Positions 40,801-49,276 of a stretch of 64,000 nt of DNA are shown piece by piece. This DNA comes from Streptomyces sp. NBC_00691. Its GTDB lineage: Bacteria; Actinomycetota; Actinomycetes; Streptomycetales; Streptomycetaceae. The DNA is taken from NCBI RefSeq assembly GCF_036226665.1, contig NZ_CP109007.1:6820001-6884000 (forward strand). The letters are read 5' to 3'. The stretch's first letter is position 1; the number at the start of each line of letters is the position of its first letter. The notes beneath the pieces were generated by a model. It had not been told where the DNA came from and made no database searches. It saw only the letters and a program-made list of their open reading frames with translations. A program made the translations under genes and the position numbers.

Positions 40801-42975
40801 ATGAGCGAGAGCACCACCATCCGCTGGGAGCAGGACGCGACCGGGATCGTCACCCTCGTCCTCGACGACCCGAACCAGTCCGCCAACACCATGAACCAGG
40901 CCTTCCGGGCCTCGATCATCGCGATCGCCGACCGCGTCGAGGCCGAGAAGGACTCCATCCGCGGCATTATCTACACCTCCGCGAAGAAGACCTTCTTCGC
41001 CGGCGGCGACCTCAAGGACATGGTCCAGGCGGGCCCCGAGCACGCCCAGGACATCTTCGACGGCGCTCTGGAGATGAAGAACGCGCTGCGCCGCATCGAG
41101 ACCCTCGGCAAGCCCGTCGTCGCCGCGATCAACGGTGCCGCGCTCGGCGGCGGCTACGAGATCGCCCTCGCCTCCCACCACCGGGTCGCCCTCGACGCCC
41201 CCGGCTCCAAGATCGGCCTGCCCGAGGTCACCCTCGGTCTGCTGCCGGGCGGCGGCGGAGTCACGCGTACCGTCCGCCTCATGGGCATCACCGACGCCCT
41301 CCTCAAGGTGCTGCTCCAGGGGACCCAGTACACGCCCGAGCGGGCCCTCGACAGCGGCCTCGTCCACGAGGTGGCCGCCACCGCCGAGGAGATGATGGCC
41401 AAGGCCATCGCCTTCATCGACACCCACCCCGAGTCCCGGCAGCCCTGGGACGTCCCCGGCTACCGGATCCCCGGCGGCACGCCGTCGAACCCGAAGTTCG
41501 CCGCCAACCTTCCGGCCTTCCCCGCGAACCTGCGCAAGCAGCTCAACGGGGCGCCCTATCCCGCGCCCCGCGCCATCATGGCCGCCGCCGTCGAGGGCTC
41601 CCAGGTCGACTTCGAGACCGCGGCCACCATCGAGAGCCGCTACTTCACCGAGCTGGTCGTCGGCCAGACGGCGAAGAACATGATCCAGGCGTTCTTCTTC
41701 GACCTCCAGGCCGTCAACTCCGGCGCCAGCCGCCCGAAGGGCGTCGAGCCCCGGCCGGTCCGCAAGGTCGCCGTCCTCGGCGCGGGCATGATGGGCGCCG
41801 GCATCGCGTACTCCTGCGCCCGCGCCGGCATCGAGGTCGTCCTCAAGGACGTCTCCGCCGAGTCCGCTGCGAAGGGCAAGGCCTACTCCGAGGCCCTCTG
41901 CGCCAAGGCCGTCTCCCGCGGCCGTACGACCCGGGAGAAGGCCGACGCGCTCCTCGCCCGCATCACCCCGACCGCCGAGGTCCGCGACCTGGCGGGCTGC
42001 GACGCGGTCATCGAGGCGGTCTTCGAGGACACGGCGCTCAAGCACAAGGTGTTCCAGGAGATCCAGGCCGTCGTCGAGCCCGACGCGCTGCTCTGCTCCA
42101 ACACCTCGACCCTGCCGATCTCCGTCCTCGCCGAGGGCGTGGAACGCCAGGTCGACTTCATCGGACTGCACTTCTTCTCGCCCGTCGACAAGATGCCGCT
42201 CGTCGAGATCATCAGGGGCGAGCGGACCGGCGACGAGGCGCTCGCCCGCGCCTTCGACCTGGTCCGCCAGATCAACAAGACACCGATCGTCGTCAACGAC
42301 TCGCGCGGCTTCTTCACCTCCCGGGTGATCGGCCACTTCATCAACGAGGGCGTCGCCATGGTCGGCGAGGGCATCGAGCCCGCTTCGATCGAGCAGGCCG
42401 CCGCGCAGGCCGGCTACCCGGCCAAGGTCCTCTCCCTGATGGACGAGCTGACCCTCACCCTGCCGCGCAAGATCCGCAACGAGACGAAGCGGGCGGTCGA
42501 GGAGGCCGGCGGCACCTGGGCCACCCATCCGGGCGAGGCCGTGATCGACCGCATGGTCGACGAGTTCGGCCGGACCGGCCGCAGCGGCGGCGCGGGCTTC
42601 TACGAGTACGGCGAGGACGGCAGGCGGGGGAAGCTCTGGCCCGGCCTGCGCGAGCACTTCGCCAAGCCCGGACACGAGATCCCGTTCCGCGACATGCAGG
42701 AGCGGATGCTGTTCTCCGAGGCCCTGGACACCGTCCGGCTCCTGGAGGAGGGCGTCCTCACCTCGGTCGCCGACGCCAACATCGGCTCCATCATGGGCAT
42801 CGGCTTCCCGGCCTGGACGGGCGGCATCCTGCAGTACGTCAACGGCTACGAGGGAGGCCTGCCCGGCTTCGTCGCCCGTGCGCGCGAGCTGACGGAGACG
42901 TACGGCGAGCGGTTCACCCCGCCGGCGCTCCTGGTGGCGAAGGCCGAGCGGGGCGAGGTCTTCACCGACGCGTGA
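40801..42975 (+). CDS. fadB: FadB/FadJ-type enoyl-CoA hydratase / 3-hydroxyacyl-CoA dehydrogenase
   Basis: 724 residues from ATG 40801, with GGAGAAG upstream. The hydratase half (1-300) has FFAGGDLKDM and INGAALGGGYEIALASHHRVA oxyanion-hole segments, and IGLPEVTLGLLPGGGG. The dehydrogenase half begins with the NAD site VAVLGAGMMGAGIAYSCARAGIEVVLKD (about 322), then FIGLHFFSPVDKMPLVEII with the catalytic His. It hydrates enoyl-CoA and oxidises the 3-hydroxy product. Last gene of the operon, ending at paired hairpins facing the MerR gene. Confidence 0.96.
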   Translation: MSESTTIRWEQDATGIVTLVLDDPNQSANTMNQAFRASIIAIADRVEAEKDSIRGIIYTSAKKTFFAGGDLKDMVQAGPEHAQDIFDGALEMKNALRRIETLGKPVVAAINGAALGGGYEIALASHHRVALDAPGSKIGLPEVTLGLLPGGGGVTRTVRLMGITDALLKVLLQGTQYTPERALDSGLVHEVAATAEEMMAKAIAFIDTHPESRQPWDVPGYRIPGGTPSNPKFAANLPAFPANLRKQLNGAPYPAPRAIMAAAVEGSQVDFETAATIESRYFTELVVGQTAKNMIQAFFFDLQAVNSGASRPKGVEPRPVRKVAVLGAGMMGAGIAYSCARAGIEVVLKDVSAESAAKGKAYSEALCAKAVSRGRTTREKADALLARITPTAEVRDLAGCDAVIEAVFEDTALKHKVFQEIQAVVEPDALLCSNTSTLPISVLAEGVERQVDFIGLHFFSPVDKMPLVEIIRGERTGDEALARAFDLVRQINKTPIVVNDSRGFFTSRVIGHFINEGVAMVGEGIEPASIEQAAAQAGYPAKVLSLMDELTLTLPRKIRNETKRAVEEAGGTWATHPGEAVIDRMVDEFGRTGRSGGAGFYEYGEDGRRGKLWPGLREHFAKPGHEIPFRDMQERMLFSEALDTVRLLEEGVLTSVADANIGSIMGIGFPAWTGGILQYVNGYEGGLPGFVARARELTETYGERFTPPALLVAKAERGEVFTDA

Positions 42976-42986
42976 CGGCCACCGGG

Positions 42987-43037
42987 GGCCGGTGCCCGGC
43001 CTGCCCCGTCGGTGGGGGAGCGGGCCGGTGCCCGGCC
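42987..43037. terminator. Paired hairpins between convergent genes
   Basis: GGCCGGTGCCCGGCC, a self-complementary 6-bp hairpin with TGC loop, occurs twice (42987-43001 and 43023-43037) between the FadB-type and MerR genes. Probable two-step bidirectional terminator. Confidence 0.55.
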
Positions 43038-43044
43038 GGCCCCC

Positions 43045-43782
43045 TCACCGGTGCCTGAACGCCGTCCTCAGCTCCTCGCTCAGCGAACGCTGGAAGGCCG
43101 TGAGGAGGGCCTGGACCACCATCGGCTGCATATGGGCCGAGAGCGAGCGCATCGCGCTCAGGTGGTCCGGGTCCTCCCCGCTCTCCCGGTACGGGCTCCA
43201 CACCTCGTCCCGGAAGAGCCGGGAGAGCTCCTGCGCGGCGGCGCGCGCGTGCTCCAGGAGAACGGTGCGGGAGGCGAGGATCGTCTCGTGCTCGATGGGC
43301 ACGTCGAGCAGCTCGACGCCGAGCCGCAGCAGGGACGCGTCGAGCCGGAAGGTCTCGTCGTCGGCGGTCCGGTCGAGCACGCCCATCGCGGCCAGCCGGT
43401 CCACGTCCCGCTCGGTCAGCTCCCGCCCGGCCCGCCGTTCCAGCTCCTGCCGGGTGATGGACTCGGCGGACTCCGGTGCCCAGGAGGCCACCAGGGCCCG
43501 GTGGATCGCCAGGTCCTGGGCGCTGAGGTCGGGCGGCAGTTGCTCCAGGTACCGCTCGATCGCGGCCAGGGTCATCCCCTGCCGCTGGAGCTCCTCGATC
43601 AGCGCGAGCCGCGACAGATGGCCCTGTCCGTAGTGCCCGACCCGCCGCGCCCCGATCACGGGCGGCGGAAGGAGTCCCCGGGTCCCGTAGAACCGCACGG
43701 TCCGCACCGTGACGCCGGCCCGTGCGGCCAGCTCGTCGACGGTGTAGCTGGGCCCGCCCTCCTCGTCGCTCCCGACGCCCAT
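43045..43782 (-). CDS. MerR-family transcriptional regulator
   Basis: 245 residues. The winged helix is YTVDELAARAGVTVRTVRFYGTRGLLPPP (about 12-40), followed by GHYGQGHLSRLALIEELQRQGMTLAAIERYL. The C-terminal domain (about 85-245) is large and all-helical, with no Cys-based metal site, so a lipid or other organic ligand is more likely than a metal. It is convergent with the beta-oxidation operon and the only regulator next to it. A dyad lies in its own promoter. Confidence 0.93.
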   Translation of the reverse strand: MGVGSDEEGGPSYTVDELAARAGVTVRTVRFYGTRGLLPPPVIGARRVGHYGQGHLSRLALIEELQRQGMTLAAIERYLEQLPPDLSAQDLAIHRALVASWAPESAESITRQELERRAGRELTERDVDRLAAMGVLDRTADDETFRLDASLLRLGVELLDVPIEHETILASRTVLLEHARAAAQELSRLFRDEVWSPYRESGEDPDHLSAMRSLSAHMQPMVVQALLTAFQRSLSEELRTAFRHR

Positions 43783-44247
43783 CCGAGGTGCCTCGCTTCC
43801 GATCCACAGCCGAATCCGGCCGCTGAGGCCGACCGGGACAGTATTGCTGTCTCACCAGAGCTGTAAAAGACCATGTGCCGTTCCCGGGCGGTCCCGCCGG
43901 TCCCGGTTGTCGCCTCGCGGGATGACCGCGATCTTCGACGAAGCCGTCCGCGTCGTCCGCCCGCTCAAGGTCCGCCACATCGTCGGCGTGGAAAGCTTCC
44001 GCCCGGGCGGCCGGGTCCCGGCGCCCTGGCGTCTCGCGAGGGCCTCCCCGGCCCGGGGCCGCCCGCCGGCCGGAGAGCGGGTCGAGCCGCTCGTGGTTCG
44101 GCAGGCTTGCGGCGCGTGGGATACCGGTCACCGTGTACGACTTCGCCGCGTAACGGACGGTGGGCCGGGGCCGTCGTGGGGCATGTCGGTCCCGACGGCT
44201 AGAGTCGGCCGCTGTTCGAACTGGGGGATCCGGAACAGGGGAGTCAG
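43783..44247. other. Intergenic region with a MerR-type dyad and a possible gene remnant
   Basis: 43837-43851 is GACAG-TATTG-CTGTC, a likely operator upstream of the MerR gene. From ATG 43921 a frame reads MTAIFDEAVRVVRPLKVRHI and continues VGVES, which resembles the IVGIESRGF region of adenine-phosphoribosyltransferase-like proteins, then loses any similarity. This may be a decayed fragment. The right end holds the promoter of the next gene. No intact gene is seen. Confidence 0.45.
43837..43851. promoter_or_regulatory. Dyad in the MerR gene promoter
   Basis: GACAG (43837-43841) and CTGTC (43847-43851) flank TATTG, 55 bases upstream of the MerR start. MerR proteins bind such dyads between -35 and -10 elements. 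Confidence 0.45.
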
Positions 44248-44760
44248 ATGTACACGCAACTCAGGGAGACGGCCGACGAGTTGGCCGGAGTCCTGTGGCG
44301 GGAGCACACCGTCTACCGCGAGCGGGGCGGCGGTGTGGTCATCCGGGGCGAGCATGTGCGTCGCTGGATAAGCCTCGGTCCCACCGGGGGCAAGGACCAG
44401 GCGCTGCTGCGCGCCGGGCGGCTCCTCGACGGGGGCACCACCGCCCCGGCCCGTACGGAGGTGGTCGTCGACCTGAACGCCGGGACCGCCGAGCTCGCGG
44501 CGGTCTGCCGGCGGATGCTGGCAGAGGTCGCCGCCGTCGCCGAGCCCGCCTCCGCGCAGGCGGCGCGGGCCGGGCGGGCGGCCGCGTCCGGGAAGCAGGG
44601 CAGGCCGGGCAGGCAGAGAAGACCGGGCCGCGCGGCGCGTGCCGCCCGGCCCCGCAGGGAGCGGCACACGAGCCTGGGTTCCTTCGTCGTGCTGCTCTGT
44701 GTCGCCGGGGTCCTCGGCGCCTGGCTCTACAGCCTCTTCGGCGGCGGATACGGGTACTGA
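44248..44760 (+). CDS. Hypothetical protein with C-terminal membrane anchor
   Basis: 170 residues from ATG 44248, behind AGGGGAG (44237-44243). The N-terminal part (1-90) is a small folded-looking domain (VLWREHTVYRERGGGVVIRGEHVRRWISLG). A basic, low-complexity linker follows (about 95-140; repeated Gly-Arg-Pro and Ala-Arg). One transmembrane segment (FVVLLCVAGVLGAWLYSLF, about 146-164) ends the protein, a tail-anchored layout. No family is recognised. Confidence 0.75.
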   Translation: MYTQLRETADELAGVLWREHTVYRERGGGVVIRGEHVRRWISLGPTGGKDQALLRAGRLLDGGTTAPARTEVVVDLNAGTAELAAVCRRMLAEVAAVAEPASAQAARAGRAAASGKQGRPGRQRRPGRAARAARPRRERHTSLGSFVVLLCVAGVLGAWLYSLFGGGYGY

Positions 44761-44789
44761 CACCCCGCGCCCGCCGCCCGCCGGTCAGC

Positions 44790-45782
44790 TCAGAAGCCGG
44801 TGACCGGGTAGTGGTCGCTGAGGTTGGTGTACGTATAGCTCGTGCCCCAGCTGGAGACCGTCCAGGGGGCGCTCTTCTCCAGGACCACGTGGTTGGTCCA
44901 GTTCGCGGGCCGGGCGTTGCCCGCGCGGTAGAGGACGTGGTCGAGGTCCTCGCGCGGGTCGTCCGGGTAGCGCTCGGAGGCGATCGAGTTCAGGTCGGTG
45001 TCGAAGGAGTACGGGTGGCCGGTGCGGGCGTCGGCCCCCGCCAGGCCCGCGTCGGCGAGCATCGTGCCGTACTCGGGCGTGCGCGAGTCGACGTTCATGT
45101 CACCGGCGACGATCACCTGCTCGTTCGCCGGGATGTTCTTGGCGTCGAGGAAGGCGTCGATCGCCTTGAACTGCCGACTGCGCATCTGCGCCGCCTCGCC
45201 CGCCGAGCAGCCCGGGTCGGTGGACTGGGCGTGGGTGCCGACGACGTGGACCTTGCTGCCGTTCACGTCGAGCACGGCGTAGGCGAAGCCCTTGTTCGAC
45301 CACCAGTCGGCGCCGCAGGCGTCCTTGTAGACGTGCTGCTCCTTGCGGACGATCGGCCACTTGCTGAGGATCGTCACCCCGCCGTCCTCGGGGGTGGTCG
45401 AGGAGTAGGAGCCGCCGGTGGCGTCCCAGCCGCTCTTGCTGCGGCCCACGATCGGCGTCTGGTACGGGTACTGCCCGGCGGAGTTAGCCTTGAGGGCGTC
45501 CGAGGCGGAGTTGTCGAAGGCCTCCTGGAGGACGACGACGTCCTGGCCCTGGTACCAGGGGGCGGCGGGGATCGCCTTGGCCCGGTGGTCCTGGCCCCAG
45601 TTCGGGTAGAGCGTCTTCGAGAACAGGAACGTGTTGTACGTGAGCACCTTCAGCCGCGGGGCCTCGGCGGCCGCCCCCGTGGAGGCGGCGGTCGCGCTCG
45701 GGGCGGTCGCGGCCAGGGTGGCGGCGGCGAGGGCCAGGGAAAGGGCGGCGCCGGGGGCGCGGCGGAGCGCGGCGAACGACAC
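44790..45782 (-). CDS. Secreted sphingomyelinase C-like phosphodiesterase (DNase I fold)
   Basis: 330 residues from GTG 45782, chosen because GGGAG lies five bases before it; ATG 45794 is the alternative. The Sec signal is APGAALSLALAAATLAATAPSATAA. The exonuclease/endonuclease/phosphatase fold shows LTYNTF, VVLQEAFDN (metal Glu), VVGTHAQS, VAGDMNVDS (Asp/Asn) and LSDHYPVTGF (Asp-His). The sequence order and KTLYPNWGQDHRAKAIP match bacterial sphingomyelinases. The extracellular enzyme would hydrolyse sphingomyelin or related phosphodiesters. Monocistronic. Confidence 0.9.
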   Translation of the reverse strand: MSFAALRRAPGAALSLALAAATLAATAPSATAASTGAAAEAPRLKVLTYNTFLFSKTLYPNWGQDHRAKAIPAAPWYQGQDVVVLQEAFDNSASDALKANSAGQYPYQTPIVGRSKSGWDATGGSYSSTTPEDGGVTILSKWPIVRKEQHVYKDACGADWWSNKGFAYAVLDVNGSKVHVVGTHAQSTDPGCSAGEAAQMRSRQFKAIDAFLDAKNIPANEQVIVAGDMNVDSRTPEYGTMLADAGLAGADARTGHPYSFDTDLNSIASERYPDDPREDLDHVLYRAGNARPANWTNHVVLEKSAPWTVSSWGTSYTYTNLSDHYPVTGF

Positions 45783-45952
45783 GGGAACTCCCATGAGGTG
45801 GTGGGGGGTTGTGCTGGCGCGGCACATACAATCAGCCGGGGTTACCTTCCGGTAGCCTTTGGATGCCGGGAATCTGGCCGGGTTCGCACGAAAGCGACAA
45901 CTCTCGTCAGGGAGCCCGAAATGTCGCTTTTTCTAGCAGGTAGAATGCGCGC

Positions 45953-46441
45953 ATGACCCTCGCTTCGAACTCGACTGTCTTCAACATGGACCTCGGTCCG
46001 CTCAACCCCGTCTGGGCGGAGCTCATCCTCGGCCTGGTGCTGTTCGCCCTCACCTTCCTCATCCTGGCGAAGGGCATCCTGCCGAAGATCCGGCGCACCC
46101 TCGACGAACGCGAGGACGCGATCGACGGCGGTACCGGGCGCGCCGACGACCTGCGTGCCGAGGCGACGCAGATCCGCGAGCAGTACGAGGCCGAGCTGGC
46201 CGAGGCCCGCCACGAGGCCGCCCGTATCCGCTCCAAGGCCGTCGAGGAGGGCTCCGTCGCCATCGCCGCCGCCCGCGCCGAGGGCAACGCCGAGCGCGAG
46301 TCGATCATCGCCGCCGGTTCCGTGAAGATCGCCGAGGAGCGCGCCGCCGCCGAGCGCGAGCTCAACGCCGATGTCGACGCCTGGGCCCACGCCCTCGCCG
46401 CCCGTATCGTCGGCGAGCCGGTCGGCGCCGACCGCGGCTGA
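45953..46441 (+). CDS. Orphan ATP synthase b-subunit-like protein
   Basis: 162 residues. The N-terminus has one membrane segment (WAELILGLVLFALTFLILAKGILP, about 20-43). A long charged coiled coil follows (about 44-150), with LDEREDAIDGGTGRADDLRAEA and YEAELAEARHEAARIRSKA, which closely resemble streptomycete AtpF. The C-terminal segment that binds the delta subunit in AtpF is shortened to HALAARIVGEPVG. No other atp gene is in the window, so this is a stray b-like paralogue. It may replace or modulate the stator, or have left the complex altogether. Confidence 0.85.
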   Translation: MTLASNSTVFNMDLGPLNPVWAELILGLVLFALTFLILAKGILPKIRRTLDEREDAIDGGTGRADDLRAEATQIREQYEAELAEARHEAARIRSKAVEEGSVAIAAARAEGNAERESIIAAGSVKIAEERAAAERELNADVDAWAHALAARIVGEPVGADRG

Positions 46442-46455
46442 CCCGTACTCCCCGG

Positions 46456-46500
46456 AAGGGGCCGTCACCAGGGGCCGAGACGCCCGGGTGACGGCCCCTT
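46456..46500 (+). terminator. Terminator of the b-like gene
   Basis: AAGGGGCCGTCACC (46456-46469) pairs perfectly with GGTGACGGCCCCTT (46487-46500) across a 17-base loop, 14 bases after the stop. Confidence 0.8.
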
Positions 46501-46536
46501 CGTCGTGGGTGCAGCCTGGAGTGTGAGGAGAGACCC

Positions 46537-47421
46537 ATGGAGCATGTGCGCGCAGGCGATCCGGTCACCGACGGCGGCGATCCGGTGCCGCCCCCCGTCG
46601 GCGGCGTGCTGTGGACCGTCGCCGGAGACATCCGGGCCCTCCTGATGCTTCCCGCGGCCCTCACGATGCAGGTCGCCCACCCCGCCATCGGCGCCGGCGT
46701 GGACGCCCACTCGGTGTTCCGTACCGACCCCTGGGGTCGCGGCGAGCGCTCCCTGCGCTCGGTCCAGCTGTGGATCTACGGCGGGGAGGACGCCGCGCGG
46801 GAGGGGCGCCGTCTCCGGAGGCTGCACCGCGACATCCAGGGCACCGACGCCCGCGGGCGTCGCTACCACGCACTGACGCCGGCTTACTACTCCTGGGTGC
46901 ACGCGACCGGCTTCCCCGTCTACGCGCACGGCCTCCGCCTCCTCGCCCGCCCCCTCACCGAGGCGCAGGAACGGCAGCTGTACGCGGAGTGGCTCCAGGT
47001 CGGCAGGATCCTCGGCATCCACGACCGGGACATGCCACAGACGATCGAGGAGTTCTGGCCGTACTACCGGAAGGTCCTCGCGGACGAGCTGGAGGCGACC
47101 GTCGTCGTCCGGGAGCTGCTCGACCCCGACCAGCCCGTGCCCGCCCCCGACCGGGGCCCGCTGCCGCTGCGGCTCGCCCTCCGGATGCTCTGGCCGGTCC
47201 TGCGCCGCCCGTTCCTGCGGCTGCGGGCCTTCCTCACCGTCGGCATGATGCCGCCGGACGCCCGGGAGGCCATCGGACTCCCGTGGACGGACGCCCAGGA
47301 GCGCGCGCTGCGACGGTTCGCCCGGGTGGTCCGGCTGATGGTCCCGGTCCTGCCGGAGCGGCTGCGCTATCTGCCGCTGGCCCGGAAGGCCCGGGAGGCC
47401 GCCCGCCGCGCGAGTCGCTGA
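46537..47421 (+). CDS. MpaB/rubber-oxygenase-like (DUF2236) protein
   Basis: 294 residues from ATG 46537, with GAGGAGA before it. Family features are the N-terminal LPAALTMQVAHPAIGAGVDAHSVFRTDPWGRGERSL, with the His that in latex-clearing and MpaB proteins faces heme or iron. THALTPAYYSWVHATGFPVYA-like sequence and IEEFWPYYRKVLADEL follow. The family includes oxygenases; the reaction here is unknown. No signal peptide. Confidence 0.9.
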   Translation: MEHVRAGDPVTDGGDPVPPPVGGVLWTVAGDIRALLMLPAALTMQVAHPAIGAGVDAHSVFRTDPWGRGERSLRSVQLWIYGGEDAAREGRRLRRLHRDIQGTDARGRRYHALTPAYYSWVHATGFPVYAHGLRLLARPLTEAQERQLYAEWLQVGRILGIHDRDMPQTIEEFWPYYRKVLADELEATVVVRELLDPDQPVPAPDRGPLPLRLALRMLWPVLRRPFLRLRAFLTVGMMPPDAREAIGLPWTDAQERALRRFARVVRLMVPVLPERLRYLPLARKAREAARRASR

Positions 47422-47436
47422 CGGACGGCCGGGGTC

Positions 47437-47504
47437 GACCGTGTCCGTACGGCCGGGTGACCGTGTCCGTACGGCAGGGTGACCGGAGCCGTACGGCTCC
47501 GGTC
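47437..47504. repeat. 22-bp tandem repeat ending in a perfect palindrome
   Basis: Three 22-base units start at 47437, 47459 and 47481. Units 1 and 2 differ by one base. In unit 3 flanking changes turn the GTCCGTACGG core into a 24-base perfect palindrome around CCGTACGG (47481-47504), 10 bases before the stop of the M1 peptidase gene. The last unit probably acts as a bidirectional terminator. Confidence 0.8.
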
Positions 47505-47514
47505 ATCGCACCGC

Positions 47515-49053
47515 TCAGTGGCCGCCGTGCCGCTCCGACTCGTGGGCCGAGTTCGTCGCCGCGATCTTCTTCCAGGACTTCGGCTGGGCCGGCTTCGGCC
47601 GCGCGGCCCTGGGCGCCGCCGTACGCCCGGCGGGAGCGGACGGACCGGCCGCCGCCGCGGTCGACGCGGCCGGCTTCGACGGCTCGTACAGCCAGGTGTC
47701 GAAGAGCTCGGCCAGCGGCTTGCCGGAGACCTGCTCCGCGTACCGCACGAAGTCGGCGACCCGCGCGTTGCCGTAGGCGAACCGCTGCGGCCAGCCCTTC
47801 AGGATCGCGAAGAAGTCCTCGTCGCCGATCTCGTTGCGCAGCGCCTGGAGCGCCAGCGCCCCCCGGTCGTAGACGGCGATGTGGAACTGGTTCTCCGCGC
47901 CCGGGTCACCCGGCTTCACCGTCCAGAACGGGTCCTCGGCCGTCCGGATGGCGTACACGTAGTCCGCCAGCTCCTGCGCCGTGCCCTCGCCCTCCTTCTC
48001 CGACCACAGCCACTGGCTGTAGCGGGCGAAGCCCTCGTTGACCCAGATGTCCTTCCAGTCGCGGACGGACACGCTGTCGCCGTACCACTGGTGCGCCAGC
48101 TCGTGGACGACCACCGACACGTTCGCGCCGTTGGCGAACTGCCGCGGGCTGTAGAACGGACGGGTCTGCGTCTCCAGGGCGAAGCCGCTCGTCACGTTCG
48201 GCACGTATCCGCCGAGGGCGTTGAAGGGGTACGGCCCGAAGACCCCCTCCAGCCACTCCGCGACCTCGGTCGTGCGCTCGATCGAGGCGCGCGCGGCGCC
48301 GTCGTTGTCCCCGAGGTCCTTGCTGTACGCGTTGAGGACCGGCAGCCCGTTCGCCGTACGGTCCGTCGTGATGTCGAACTTCCCGACGGCCAGCGTGGCC
48401 AGATAGGTGGCCTGCGGCTTGTTCGAGCGCCAGTTGAAGCGGGTCCAGCCGAGTCGCGAGGACTGCGACTGCAGCACGCCGTTGCTGATGGCCTGGGTGC
48501 CGTCCGGCACCGCGACGGAGACGTCGAAGGTGGCCTTGTCCAGCGGGTGGTCGTTGGAGGGGAACCACCAGGCGGCCGAGTCCGGCTCCTGCGCGGCGAC
48601 ACCGCCGTCGGGGGTGCGGGCCCAGGCCGTCCAGCCGTCGATCTTCACCTCGGAGGGCTTGCCCGCGTAGCGGACGACGATCGAGAGGGGCTTGTTCTTC
48701 TCCAGCGGGGTGGCCGGGGTGACCTCCAGCTCGTGTGACCCCGAGGTGGCGAACTTCGCCACGCGGCCGTTGACGCGGACCTCGCTGACCTCGAGGCCGA
48801 GGTCGAGGTTGAACCGGGAGAGGTTCTGCCTGGTGGTGGCGACGATCGTCGCCGTGCCCTCCAGCAGGTCCGTGGCGGGCTGGTACGTCAGGCGCAGGTC
48901 GTAGTGGGAGACGTCGTAGCCGCCGTTGCCGCTGGTGGGGTAGTAGGAGTCGCCGATGCCCGGGGCGCCAGGGGCGAAGTCGGCCGCCGATGCCGGGATC
49001 GCCAGCAGCAGGGAGGCCGCGAGGGCGCTCGGAACGATGATTCTGCGGTGCAC
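47515..49053 (-). CDS. Secreted M1-family metallopeptidase (aminopeptidase N-like)
   Basis: 512 residues from GTG 49053, chosen for GGGGAG five bases upstream; ATG 49071 is the alternative. The Sec signal is IIVPSALAASLLLAIPASAA. The zinc site is VVVHELAHQWYGDSVSVRDWKDIWVNEGFARYSQW (HExxH plus Glu 18 residues later). The exopeptidase GAMEN motif is not obvious: GFALETQT occupies its place. The C-terminal 50 residues are an Ala/Pro/Lys-rich tail. It is shorter than full aminopeptidase N, as in many secreted streptomycete M1 enzymes. Confidence 0.93.
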   Translation of the reverse strand: MHRRIIVPSALAASLLLAIPASAADFAPGAPGIGDSYYPTSGNGGYDVSHYDLRLTYQPATDLLEGTATIVATTRQNLSRFNLDLGLEVSEVRVNGRVAKFATSGSHELEVTPATPLEKNKPLSIVVRYAGKPSEVKIDGWTAWARTPDGGVAAQEPDSAAWWFPSNDHPLDKATFDVSVAVPDGTQAISNGVLQSQSSRLGWTRFNWRSNKPQATYLATLAVGKFDITTDRTANGLPVLNAYSKDLGDNDGAARASIERTTEVAEWLEGVFGPYPFNALGGYVPNVTSGFALETQTRPFYSPRQFANGANVSVVVHELAHQWYGDSVSVRDWKDIWVNEGFARYSQWLWSEKEGEGTAQELADYVYAIRTAEDPFWTVKPGDPGAENQFHIAVYDRGALALQALRNEIGDEDFFAILKGWPQRFAYGNARVADFVRYAEQVSGKPLAELFDTWLYEPSKPAASTAAAAGPSAPAGRTAAPRAARPKPAQPKSWKKIAATNSAHESERHGGH

Positions 49054-49276
49054 AGGTGCTCCCCAAGTCATAAGAAAGTAAGACGCGCGGGTGGTCGTCG
49101 GTCCTTAGTCCGGACACTATTCAGAGCCCCGACGTACCGTCACGTCCAGAGGACCCCCTGTCACACGATCGCCATTCGGCCGACATGAACCCATCCGGCT
49201 CCCCGATCAACCGGAATCCCCCTGATTGCCTCCGGCACTCTTTTGCACGGGAGTTGACCGGGGTACGTTCCCGCCC

